The position numbers and the translations under genes were made by a program. Below the pieces are notes generated by a model. That model worked only from the letters and a program-made list of their open reading frames with translations. It searched no databases and had not been told where the DNA came from. A stretch of 64,000 nucleotides of DNA from Imbricaverruca yamaguchii (lineage: Eukaryota; Arthropoda; Thecostraca; Neoverrucidae), in contig JAOTOL010001329.1 of NCBI GenBank assembly GCA_034440575.1, positions 507,501-571,500 on the forward strand, given 5' to 3'. Position 1 is the first letter of the stretch, and the number at the start of each line of letters is the position of its first letter. Below are positions 44,095 through 54,120 of the stretch, one piece after another.

Positions 44095-44807
44095 GACCTC
44101 GGCGACCTAACATGACTTTTAAATGACATAGCGTAACAATATGCATCAAACAAGCTGCTTGTGTTGTCAAGAACACTTCCCGTTTGCCAATATACGGGAA
44201 GCGTATCAGCGCAGATTTTTGTGGTCTGCCGCTGCGTTTAAAAAAAAAAAAACACTTTAACGGCCCATAACTTAAAATACCTTTCGGCCGATTTTAATTT
44301 GTTTTGATTTAAACAATGCGCCGGTCATTTCTAAGCAGGTACGGAAAAAATGGCGCATATCGGCCGGTACAATATGGAGTTGTGTACGAAAAATCGGAGG
44401 GGTGGGCGGATTTCGCCATCCACCCCACCAGGGCGTGTGTTAAACTGTCATAAACTTGACCTCACTTCACCTCGGTGACCTGACATGACTTTGGAACAAT
44501 GTAGCATAACAATATACATCAAAGAAGTCGCTAGTGTTGCCAAGAACACTTCCTTTTTGCCGATATGCGGGAAGCGCATCAGCGCCGATATTTGTGGTCT
44601 GGCGCTGATTTTTTTTTTGAGTTTACCGACCCCTAACCCGAACAATTTAGCGTCGATTTTCGTTTTTCTTGCTTTAAACAGCGTGCCGTTCATTTCGAAG
44701 CAGATGCACAAACAATGACGTATATCGGGCTGTAAAATCTGCAGTTATCTACGAAAAACAGGAGGGGTGGACGGATTTCGCCCCCCCCCCCTCCAGGACG
44801 CGTGTTA
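44095..44807. repeat. Tandem duplication, two diverged units of about 350-360 bp
   Basis: Unit 1 (about 44095-44443) and unit 2 (about 44463-44808) share ACCT.ACATGACTTT, AAGAACACTTCC, CGGGAAGCG.ATCAGCGC, TTTGTGGTCTG, GGAGGGGTGG.CGGATTTCG and an end that reads CCAGG.CG.GTGTTAA. Unit 2 ends at the right terminus of the TTAA element; unit 1 ends with a terminus-like sequence and its own TTAA (44440-44443). Confidence 0.75.
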
Positions 44808-44808
44808 A

Positions 44809-46268
44809 GCAACGTCTGGTTGAATATGACTGCCTTGAGTTTCAGTATTTAAACACTAGCGGAAAGTGCAATAGGTTCCTATAAATATTTTCAGCTCTTG
44901 TAGATTGGTATATGCCCATTTTTGTACCAAGGGGGCATCCTCCATGGCCAACCAGACCTTCTCAAAGTTTACTAAGCAGGAGAAAGAATGCATGGACAAA
45001 GTGCAAACAGGACAGAAACCAATTTGGGAGACAGTCTACACAGGCAGATCATTCACTGAGATATTTCGAAGATTTAAATAAACAGTATATACATTTTAGT
45101 ATTCACTCCCAGATTAAGTATGCATTGTCATTCATTAATTCACAAACTATCTTCCAAGGAATTTCACTCTTACATACGACACCAGAAAATCGGCAAAACA
45201 TCCCTCGGGCCATTGAGGGGAAGTGTGGACTAACATGTGACTGCCAGGAAATGGCTGAAATATTTGCAGGTGCTTTTTCCTCAATATGCTGCACAAGTAG
45301 AGAACCCAGCCCCACACCAAACAACTGAAGCAGTGCTGCAGAGCATCAATATTTCTGAAGCTGATGTGCTTAAAATTTTGAGTGAGGTGGATGGGTCCAC
45401 TCTCAATTAATTGTATCCTGCCATGAGGAGCTTGTAAAACCATTGTTCATAATTTTTAGCTCATTCCTTTCTACTGGAAGCCTTCCTGACAGGTGGAAAA
45501 CTTCACAAGTAATCCCAATCTTTAAAAAGGATTTGAAGCACGATCCCCTAAATTATCGACCAGTGAGACTTGCTTCCGTCCCATGCAAAATTCTTGAACA
45601 TATAGTTGTTGAGAAGCTCACAGAATATTTGGAGGTCCATCATTTGCTGGACCAAGGACAATTTGGCTTCCGGCGTGGACGTTCGATAGAGGATCAACTA
45701 CTTCCAACATATGAGACTGTCTCTACCTGGTTAGATAAGGGCTATATGGTGGATGTCATTTTCTTTGATTTTTCAAAGGCGTTTGATATTGTTAATCATT
45801 TGCTGCCACTAACAAAATTGAGAGCTTTAGGGATCTCAGAGACAATCCTCACTTGGATCAAAAAGAAATTATGTGGGAGGAAAACACAAGTCCTTGTCTG
45901 GTTCTTGAAGCAAGCCAAGAAATGAGGAGTGGAGTACCTCAAGACTCTGTGTTAGGTCCTGTGTTATTCTTTATCTATGTGAACTATGTACCTCATGATA
46001 TTCAGTCTCCATTCAATGTTTTTGCAGCTGACCTAAAAATATACATGAAACTCAAGTACAAATCTTTCTCAGACCTGCTGGCTAGCATTTGACAGGGTCA
46101 AAAAGATATAGATACTCTGGTTAGTACTGCCAAGTCATGGGGGATAGCAATGAATGCCAAAAAATGTGCAGTTCTGAAAGCACACAGTTGCTCATATGAC
46201 TCTAAAAATATTGGCCCTTACGCAAATTATTACCTGGATGGATTTCATGTGAGCTTTGTTGAGGTCCA
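44809..46268 (+). pseudogene. LINE e, part 2: endonuclease end and reverse transcriptase
   Basis: Continues the endonuclease (KQRLVEYDCLEFQYL), then a linker ORF (44912-45328) with PWPTRPSQSLLSRRKNAWTK, then RT: IPIFKKDLKHDPLNYRPVRL, GQFGFRRGRSIEDQLL, FFDFSKAFDIVNHLL (45443-45925), GVPQDSVLGPVLFFIYVNYV and FAADLKIYMK, a mutated motif C (AADL where FADD is expected). Several stops and frameshifts, one near 45900. The sequence breaks at 46268, where CR1 copy d is inserted. Confidence 0.8.
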
Positions 46269-47038
46269 TACTGACATAAAGACATAAAGACATAAAAGAT
46301 TAGTGCAACTATGAGCCACAAGGGCCCTTCTTGGTTGCGCTCTGTACACTGAACCAGTCGCCCACCAAATCTGTCAATCAGCCCTCCTGGTAATACTGAA
46401 AAGCAAGCCATCTATTCTTATAATGATTGTCTATGCTGTATTTTAAGATGTTCAATGTGCTGCTACTGACAATGTTTTCTGGCAGCTGGTTCCAGTATTC
46501 TACTACCCTGTTAGTGAAGAAAGTTTGCTTTAACCTTGTTCTGCTGTGGTTAACTTTAATTTTAAGTTTATGACCTCTAATTGCATCATTTATGCTCAAT
46601 TCAAACATTTCCCCAAGATATCCCCTCTCCAGACCATGGACAAATTTAAAAACCTTGATGAGATCCCCTCAGCCTTCTATATCTAAGTGAAAACATTCAA
46701 TTTCTTCAATCTTTCCTTATATGCCAGGTTGCTTATGCCATTAACCATTTTTGTAGCCCTCTTTTGTACTCTCTCTAAAAGCCAATAATCTTTTTCATAG
46801 CTAGGAGACCAAGCTCGGATGCAGTATTCCAAATGTGGCCTGACATATGCACAGTAAAGCTTCCCGATGACTTCCTCACTTCTGTATGGTACATTCCTAT
46901 TTATTGCCCCAAACATTATCAGTGCCTTCTTCCTGGCTTCCTTGGTCTGTTCTGATTCCCCAATTTTGTGTTTAGAATAACACCTAAATCCTTCTCCTGT
47001 TGAGTCACTGTAGCACTTGGCCACCCATCAAGTATGGA
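46269..47038 (-). mobile_element. CR1-type LINE, 5'-truncated copy d, inserted in LINE e
   Basis: Starts with the family tail (GACATAAAGACATAAAGACA) and CCACAAGGGCCCTTC, and runs through the RT C-terminal region (minus ORFs 47024-46683 and 46608-46378) up to HPSSMAP-like codons at 47038. It interrupts LINE e between EVHTD and AVDTNLRF. Confidence 0.88.
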
Positions 47039-47803
47039 GCCATGCATTGCATTGCAGTAGATACAAACTTGCGATTCCATCAACACATTGACAGAATAGT
47101 ACAGAAAGCTGGGACCCCAGCCAGCAACCTGCTAAGTTTTACTTTATGCCACTCTCCTGAATTTATTAAAACCCCATACATTACTCATGTCAGGCCACTT
47201 TTGGAGTTCTCATCATGTGTTTGGAACACAGGTTGCATTGGTGATTTAAGGCGTCTAGAATCAGTACAGAGAAGGTGCTCAAGAAACATACAGGGAATGA
47301 ATGGTCTGGATTATGGAGCCATATTATGGAAACTAGATTTGTACTCAGTTAAAGGTAGACTAATTCCAGCAGACATGATCAAATGTCGGAATATTTTTCA
47401 TGACCATTCTGCCATTAAGAGCACTGACATGTTTGTGCTGGCACCATCAGTGAACACATGTGGCCACTCCTTGAAATTTGCTCACAAGCAAGCATCAGTA
47501 GATTTCAGGAAGATATTTTTTTAGCCACAGATGCTGTGCCACCTGGAATTCACTGCCTGGAGATGTGGTAATCTTAACAGACCTAGTGATATTTAAAGCA
47601 GCACTGCATGCAAATCTCTGCACATTGTTGTACGAGTATATTGAATAGGATTAACCATGGTAATATACTAATCAAACTTGTAGATTAGCTTTACTTCTCT
47701 ATACTTCATCTTTCTTAGCTTCCATCAGAAACATTTTGTGACTACAACATATTAGCAGATTTAGTGGCTACTCTAAGCATACAATTTCTGCTTAAGGTAC
47801 ACT
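47039..47803 (+). pseudogene. LINE e, part 3: RT C-terminus and 3' UTR
   Basis: AVDTNLRFHQHIDRIVQKAG, ITHVRPLLEFSSCVWNTG, RLESVQRRCSRNIQG and LKFAHKQASVDFRKIFF complete the RT thumb and C-terminal domain (open to 47524). About 280 bp of AT-rich 3' UTR follow. A gypsy LTR begins at 47804, so the true 3' end may lie there or be lost. Confidence 0.75.
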
Positions 47804-47978
47804 GTAACCGGCCCTGATATTGCGCAACGCCTGCATTCCGCGGCATCTGCGCGTGCTCCCGCCGGCCGCCCGCCGGCGACCGGGCGGTTGTTGTTTGCCG
47901 GACTCCGCGCGAGACGGGTGCGCGGAGTGGTGTCTGGACAGTTAAATACAAGTGAAGTGTTCGGCTGACGCGGTAACA
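47804..47978 (+). repeat. 5' LTR of the gypsy element
   Basis: About 175 bp, TGTAACCGG...CGGTAACA. Very GC-rich in the centre (CCGCCGGC...CCGGGCGG), then AGTTAAATACAAGTG near the end. Preceded by ACAC at 47800-47803. Confidence 0.92.
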
Positions 47979-47979
47979 C

Positions 47980-47993
47980 TGGGGGCTCGTCCG
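47980..47993 (+). other. Primer-binding site, tRNA-Pro type
   Basis: TGGGGGCTCGTCCG follows the LTR after one base. It is identical to the start of the tRNA-Pro primer site used by gammaretroviruses such as MLV. Confidence 0.8.
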
Positions 47994-48087
47994 CTGCGTC
48001 CCTACGGCAGCGAGACATTAACTTACCACGTGTTACGAAAGTGTTACGTGTTACCAAGTTACCGAAAGTGTTACCAAATGTTACGAA

Positions 48088-49644
48088 ATGTCTAATTCGG
48101 ACTCTGTAACTGTCGGTGAGCCGCAGCGAAGGCCGGCTGGAGTTGTGACCCCGCCGCCTGCTGATATGGTCGCGTTCATACAAGAGATGAAGACACACAT
48201 GCGTGCTCAAGAGGAACGGGCCGAACGTCAGCAAAGTGCAATTGCTGAGCTGCAGCACGCTCTAGCATCCGGCGCGGCTCCCAGTCCGCTGCGTGCCCAA
48301 ACAGTGCACGGGCGTATTGAGGCTGATGTGGCCGAACCAGCTATCGCCGCCATTGCTGCCCGGCCGCTCATGAGTGCTAGCACCGCCCCGAGTCACGCGC
48401 CGCGCTCGCACCAGCTGTTGCCCTACAATGAAGATGCTGCAGAGACGCTGACTGATTTTTTTGATCAGTTTGAAAGGCACTGTCTGGTGGAATATCGCGG
48501 CACCATGGATGACGCGCTGCCTTTGCTGCGATCTCAGCTTTCTGGTCGCGTTCTCGAGCTCTTTGATGCCAGTGGTGTCCGCAGCTCGTATCCCGTCATA
48601 CGACGCAGGATGCTGGAGTGGTCGTCGCGCCGGAGTACGTGCGAGGAGTCGGCGCAGGAATCATATCGCAGTGGTGCGGGCCGATCTGGAGAATCGTTAG
48701 CGGTGTATGCTTTTAGGCTCGGTGCCCTGTTCGAAGAAGCTTACCCGACGTCTGATAAGCAGGTGAGCAACGATTTGCGCCGGAAACTGCTAGCATCATT
48801 GCCGACACGCGCCGCCGATTTCTTGCGCCGGCAGCTGCGTTACGCTCTAGTCAACCACGACACTATGCTTACCTGGGACGGGCTGGTATCATATCTCGAG
48901 TAGGAGCAGCTCGACAGTGACGCAGACAACGTACACGAAACTTTGTACACGCGTACATCCCCTCAGCCTGGCGCCGGCCGGGCAGAGGCACGACGGTCAC
49001 ACGATTTTCGTCACCGCCCGGTGACGTCATCACGCTCGGCCTCCGTGACCCCGCGTAACGCGTATCGCGATCGCGAGTTTTCCACGAGCGTGTCCGACAG
49101 CGAATCTGACCAATCACATCGCTGCGACGACACGCGCGTGGTTGTGCGTGCACGACAACACGCGGACCGCTCTCGCCGTGGACTGGGCGGCATACAGAGA
49201 CACTCGCCCGGCAGAGAGCGCCGTTCTGAAACATCGCGTGCGCGCTGCGCGTTTTGCCGACGTCAAGGTCACACTGAGCGCGAGTGCCGGCGTGCCAATG
49301 ACCTGTGTTTTGCATGCGGTGCGCCTGGGCACTTCGCGCGCAACTGTCGCGCCGTTTCTTCACGATGTCCTTCCGGTGGCGGTGACGAATCTGTCCGCTC
49401 GATCCGCCGCTGCGCGAGAACGCCGCGCCCGGTTGCTGGGACGGAATGTGAGATGTCCGACTGGTCCGATTCAGCCACAGCTATGGAACGGTACGGCGAT
49501 TCGAGACGCCACCGCCGCGGGGAAGGGGCCGCACGCCCAGTCGGTCGGGAAACTGATTGGTCGCACGGCCGAGATTGGGCCAGCTGCTGCGACCGATTCA
49601 AGCCCTACCAGTCAACGAATATTGTCCACGGCGGTGCCCGATGA
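48088..49644 (+). pseudogene. gag: gypsy Gag (capsid and nucleocapsid) with an in-frame TAG
   Basis: A single frame from ATG 48088 to 49644 is broken only by TAG at 48901-48903. The first 271 residues have a Glu/Arg/Gln-rich helix (EMKTHMRAQEERAERQQ) and a capsid-like region with DFFDQFERHCLVEYRG and VYAFRLGALFEEAYP. After the stop the frame holds two CCHC zinc knuckles near 49246-49350, CAFCRRQGHTEREC and CFACGAPGHFARNC, which bind RNA. A stop inside Gag, before the nucleocapsid, is more easily a nonsense mutation than programmed readthrough. The pol frame overlaps downstream in a different phase. Confidence 0.85.
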
Positions 49645-49679
49645 TGACTCGTCGTGTACCGATGGAGGTTTGTCGTCGT

Positions 49680-50887
49680 CGCCGGAAGTTCTGCGCACTG
49701 AATACGTTTTCGCATCTTCTGTTCGACCGGAACCGATTCTACGCGCGACAGTGAGCGTCGGTGCCCGGCGTGCATCCGGCGTCCTGGATACTGGTTCCGG
49801 ACGCTGAATGATCGCGCGGTTCTTGATTGACGAAAGTGCGATTCGGCCGTGCTCGGAGGTCGTTCGTGCGGTCGGTGGCCATGTGTTGTGCCCAATTGGT
49901 TGTGTAGACGTCATGGTAGATTTACATGGCGTGAAGCTTGAACTCACGAACTGCATGGTGTTTGATACCAAACTTGCAGCGGCTGACATCATCATTGGTT
50001 GCGACGCGATGGAATGGCACGGACTACGTCTTGATATCGCGCGACGGTCGGTCTCCGGCCGACACACTGACGGATCGCGATGGTCAGTGTATCTGCCGCT
50101 CGGAACGCGCGACTCTACATGTGCATACTTCGCCAGCGCGGTGCCATGCCACTCGACGCAAGATGTCACTGTCGCACCGGGGGATTCGGTTGCGTTACCC
50201 TGCGCGTTCGCTTCGCAACCGGCATGTGAGTTGTGTTGTGCAGCACCGCGCCAGTTAGTCTTCACTGGCAGCGCCCCAAGTGTGCCCTGCTTGCAGTCCA
50301 TCGACGGGATCCTCGACCCGACCGCGCCGCGCGTGCTCGTGTGCAACCGTGCCCGTGTGTCTTTCACAATCCGAAAGGGGGCGACGATCGGCGAACTGCA
50401 CACGGCAGCTAACGGCGGGCTGGATTGCGACTTGCAAGTAGACGTGCTCGCCGCGTCCTCTGCTAACGAACAGAAGCAGATGTGCTCCACGCCATCCGCA
50501 GCAGATATATCAGGTCTGACGCCGGAGCAGCGTGGCGCCGTGCAGGCCGTGTTTGACCGGCACGCGGCGGTGTTTGCCGACGCGGACACACTTGGAACCG
50601 CGCTGACTGCGCACAGAATCGAGCTGACTGACGACACGCCAATATACATTCGGCCGCGTCGCATGTCCCCACCGATTGCTGAAGAAGTCGACCGACAGTG
50701 CCTTGAGCTCGAACGCCTTGGGATAATCGAACGCTGCAACTCGGCGTGGAATGCGCCAATAGTCCCAATTCGCAAGCGTGACGGGTCTCTCCGTCTCTGC
50801 GTAGATTACCGTCGTCTCAACCAGCAGACGGTGACTGAGCGTTTTCCTATGGCCGATGTCGCTGATTCCGTGTACAGCGCGCATCAT
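49680..50887 (+). pseudogene. pol: gypsy Pol N-terminal part: protease and start of RT
   Basis: Frame +2. VLDTGSG near 49783 is the aspartic-protease active site; a TGA at 49805-49807, two codons on, breaks the frame, after which it is open again: the protease flap/IIIGCDAME region (about 50000) and a linker, then RT from LTPEQRGAVQAVFDRHAAVF and GSLRLCVDYRRLNQQT (about 50788) up to VADSVYSAHH at 50887, where a LINE is inserted. The RT frame resumes exactly at 52925 (MSWFSALDVEKAYYQLPI). Confidence 0.88.
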
Positions 50888-52920
50888 AGCAGACGGCGCG
50901 AGATTCTCCGTGATAATCGAGAGGAGTATAGCAGGAGAATAGAGGAGGGTGGCGCGCGGTCTGTATTTAAAAGCATAGACACCGCAGTTGGTCGAAACAA
51001 TTTCGACAAACGCGTCATCCCTACCGCGTCCCCAGATGACCTCAACACTTACTTTGTGGGGGTAGGTCCCCGTGTAGCAGCGGAGGTGGCCGCGCAGGGT
51101 AGTTCCCCCAACCTACCATGCTTGCTACCCCGTGTGGGTGCCTGCGCGTTCAGCCCCTCCCCCCTCTCACTGGCGGACTTTCAATTACTGGTCCTGGGGA
51201 TGCGGTGCTCTGCCTCCGCAGGAGCAGACGGGATTTGCATGCGGATCGTGCGTCTGACCCTCGACGTGTTAGGAGATATATATCTTCACCTGGTCAATTC
51301 CTGTCTTGCGAACTCCGACTTCCCCCCGCTTGGAAACATTCCCTCGTTTTTCCGGTTTATAAATCAGGCGATTCATCCTTGGCTTCCTCTTTCCGTCCAA
51401 TTTCCATAGTTCCCACCATCGCTAAAATTGTAGAGCGTGCTGTACACCAGCAGCTCTACGGCTACCTGTCCTACAATCGCCTCCTCTCCCCTACCCAGCA
51501 CGGCTTTCGTCCCAATCACTCTTGCGAAACCGCACTCCTGTCCCAATCCGACCGTATCCTTTCCGCCAACGACCGTGGGGATGTATCTCTTCTGTGTCTC
51601 CTCGACCTCAGCAAGGCATTCGATGTGATAAACCATGAGAAGCTCCTCGCCAAATTAAGCATCCACGGCATTGAAATATCCTGGTTTTCGGCCTACCTGA
51701 GCGATCACACCCAGAGCGTCAAAATTACTGATCGTTTAGGCAACACAAAAATATCTTCCCGGCTTCCCAACAACGTCGGTGTGTTCCAGGGTGGTTGTTT
51801 GGGACCGCTCCTGTACAGCGTGTTCAGCAATGACCTCAGCCTCTTTGTCGAAGAGGCAGAGGTCACTCAATTCGCAGACGACACGTCCTTACTCGTCAGC
51901 GGCAAAAAACGGGATCTAATATCCACTTCAACCACCGATACCCCACCCCTGATCGCCCGTCTCGAGCGCGTCCTGGAATGCCTCGATCAGTGGTTTCGTG
52001 CGAATGGCCTAAAAGTGAACGCTGCCAAGTCACAACTTCTTCTTTTGGGCGGACCCCAAAATTTGCGCAACATCCCCGACTTTTCTGTAAAATTCCGTGA
52101 TCAAAATCTCGTCCCCTGTTCTCAAGCCAAAAACCTCGGTGTCATTTTTGACCGCACGCTGTCCTGGACGCCCCATGTTACCCAGCTCACCGGCCGTTGT
52201 TTCGGCACCCTCATTGGTTTGTCACATGTGAGGCACAGCCTACCGTCCGAGATTCTCACCACCCTCGTTACAGCCCTGGTCATCTCCCAGATCCGGTACT
52301 GTATTTCGGTTTATGGAAACTCCACCCAAGAAAACACCAACCGGGTACAAAAATTATCAACTTCGCTGCTAAGATGATTTTCGGCCGCAAAAAATTCAAT
52401 CACGCCTCGGATCTGATAGAGGAACTGGGCTGGCTGAGGGCGGATGAGTTAGCCAGCTACCACACACTCACCACGCTCCATAAGATCCGTAGGCAGGGAG
52501 TCCCTGAAGAGCTGGCAGATTTGTTTCGGACGGTGGGTGAGCTGAGGGAGAGAGAGGTACCGCGTCGAGGCGATGACATCCATGTCACTCGGTGGCGCAC
52601 CGAGATGGGCAGGCGCAGATTTCGGGTCAGGGCTCCCTTACTGCACAATGCATTGCCTCCGGAGATCAGAGAGCTACCTGTGTCGAGGTTCGGCCGAGCT
52701 TTGAAGCGCCATATTGTTGGCGGCAGGGAATGATTTATGCTCTATGACCCATGTGTGTATACGGTTTTGTTTTTAACATCTCATTTATCATATAGGCATG
52801 TATGCTAGTTTCACCTTTTAGCCTTTTATACCTGCATGCACTTTTTAATTCTTGACTTTGAGCCGTAATAACCATGTCTTTATTGGATGGTTCAATAAAC
52901 AGTCTGAGTCTGAGTCTGAG
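50888..52920 (+). mobile_element. LINE nested in the gypsy RT, 5'-truncated, TCTGAG-repeat tail
   Basis: Flanked by TCAT at 50884-50887 and 52921-52924. It ends in the microsatellite tail (TCTGAG)n at about 52898-52920. Removing it with one TCAT makes the gypsy RT codons contiguous (HH-MSWF). It starts inside the linker before RT, so the endonuclease and ORF1 are missing. Confidence 0.88.
50889..52733 (+). pseudogene. RT of the nested LINE, two frameshifts
   Basis: Segment 1 (to about 51340): FVGVGPRVAAEV, SAGADGICMRIV. Segment 2 (about 51334-52370): HSLVFPVYKSGD, QHGFRPNHSCETALL, LDLSKAFDVINHEKL, GGCLGPLLYSVFSND and FADDTSLLVSG, the intact catalytic motif. Segment 3 (about 52355-52733): KIINFAAKMIFGRKKFNHAS and RVRAPLLHNALPPEIREL, the typical LINE C-terminus, ending with a TGA at 52731. 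One frameshift lies near 51335 and one near 52360. The clade is probably within the Jockey/CR1/L2 group; not resolved by eye. Confidence 0.85.
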
Positions 52921-52924
52921 TCAT

Positions 52925-54120
52925 ATGAGCTGGTTCAGCGCGCTGGATGTTGAGAAGGCCTACTATCAGCTGCCGATTGCTGAGGAGTCGCGCGATTGCA
53001 CGGCGTTCAGCACGCCGCGCGCGCGCACTACCGCTTTCGCCGCCTCAGCTTCGGTCTAAAGAATGCTCCGGTTGTCTTCCAGCGTGAGATGCAAGCCGTC
53101 CTATCCAGCTTCTCACGCCGGCAGCTGGTTGTGTATCTGGACGACCTGCTTCTGATGGAGACGCCATTTGAAGATCACTTGCGGCTCGTGGACGGTGTTC
53201 TGTCGGCGCTGGAGGCGCAGGGCATCAGGCTTAACGCGGCGAAGTGTGCAGGGTTCACACACGAGGTCAAGTTTCTCGGGCATGAGCTATCGTCTGAGGG
53301 CCTGCGCAAGGCGCCGGAATATGTCGATAAGGTGCGGTCCTTTCAACGACCGAGCACCGTTCAGCAGCTTCGTCAGTTTCTCGGACTGGTGAACTTCCAG
53401 CGGAAGTTCGTACGCAGCTGCTCCGATATCGCACGGCCGCTGGCTGAGCTGACCGGTCAGTCCTGCTCCACCGTTCTTGACTGGACACCAGAGATGATCA
53501 GCTCGTTCGACCAGCTGAAGAGAGAAATTGAAGGTGACATCACGCTCGCTTTCCCCGACTACAGCGAGTCCGCCCAGCCGCTTTGCCTCTGGGTCGATGC
53601 GTCGGCATACGGCGCCGGCGCTTACATTTCACAACACCAGAATGGTCGGGACAGGTACATTGCATTTGGCTCGACGTCGTTCACCAACGCTCAGCGCGGC
53701 TACTCAGCGACAGGTCGTGAACTCGCGGCGCTGCGCTGGGGTGTGAAGACGTTTCACGCATTCCTGGCTGGCGTCCGATTTATAGCTTACACAGACCATC
53801 AGGCGCTCGTGCATCTGCACTCGTTGCGCTTGGTCAACCACCGGGTCGCGCGGACCGTGGAGGAATTGTCGGAGTACGATATGGAGATCCGTCACGTGCC
53901 GGGCCGTTTGAACACAGCCGCTGACATGTTGTCGCGCGAACATGTACCGCAGGGGGTGCCATCTGAGCTCGAGCGCTCTACCAAACCGGGCCTCCCAGAT
54001 GGCCTCATCCTCCGGTACCGGACGGAGGGGGGTGGAGACAGCCTGGTTAGTGTCTGTGCCAGTGGATGCGACTCAATGCACACCAGCCGGCTGCCAACCA
54101 CGAGCTCCGCGTTAAGCTGA
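52925..54120 (+). pseudogene. pol: gypsy RT C-terminal part and RNase H
   Basis: Begins MSWFSALDVEKAYYQLPI (motif A, LDVEKAY) and shifts frame in a CGCGCGCGC run near 53022-53030. The 374-aa frame 52996-54120 then gives YRFRRLSFGLKNAPVVFQRE, YLDDLLL (catalytic), FLGHELSSEGL and FLGLVNFQRKFV. RNase H follows: LWVDASAYGAGAYIS (first catalytic Asp), TGRELAALRWGVKTFHAF, YTDHQALV and NTAADMLSRE. The end of the frame (GGGDSLVSVCASG near 54030-54066) already looks like the start of the OTU-like domain, with Ser where the OTU Cys is expected. The integrase frame overlaps by 55 bp. Confidence 0.88.

Larger units (their letters stand above)
41011..44808. mobile_element. 3.8-kb TTAA-flanked DNA element (piggyBac-like), non-autonomous
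   Basis: TTAA occurs at 41007-41010 and 44805-44808. Inside are terminal inverted repeats TATGTGCCCTGGAGGG (left) and CACGCGTCCTGGAGGG (right, complemented): 12 of 16 match and all four differences are C/T transitions. Skipping the element and one TTAA restores the LINE endonuclease frame, which fixes both ends. TTAA targets are typical of piggyBac. I find no transposase; an ORF at 43791-43501 (minus, 96 aa) is unrecognised. The interior also holds a copy of repeat R1 and a tandem duplication. Confidence 0.75.

Noticed and set aside
41011..44808. A host gene in the 41-44.8 kb interval
   Set aside because: All ORFs are short and unrecognised, and the interval is delimited as a TTAA insertion.
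48901..48903. Programmed amber readthrough in gypsy Gag
   Set aside because: The stop lies inside Gag, before the nucleocapsid, not between Gag and Pol; other nonsense changes in the element make a simple mutation more likely.
49612..50775. 387-aa minus-strand ORF
   Set aside because: It lies wholly antisense to the gypsy protease/RT, whose motifs are clear; it is Ser/Arg-rich low-complexity shadow coding caused by high GC.
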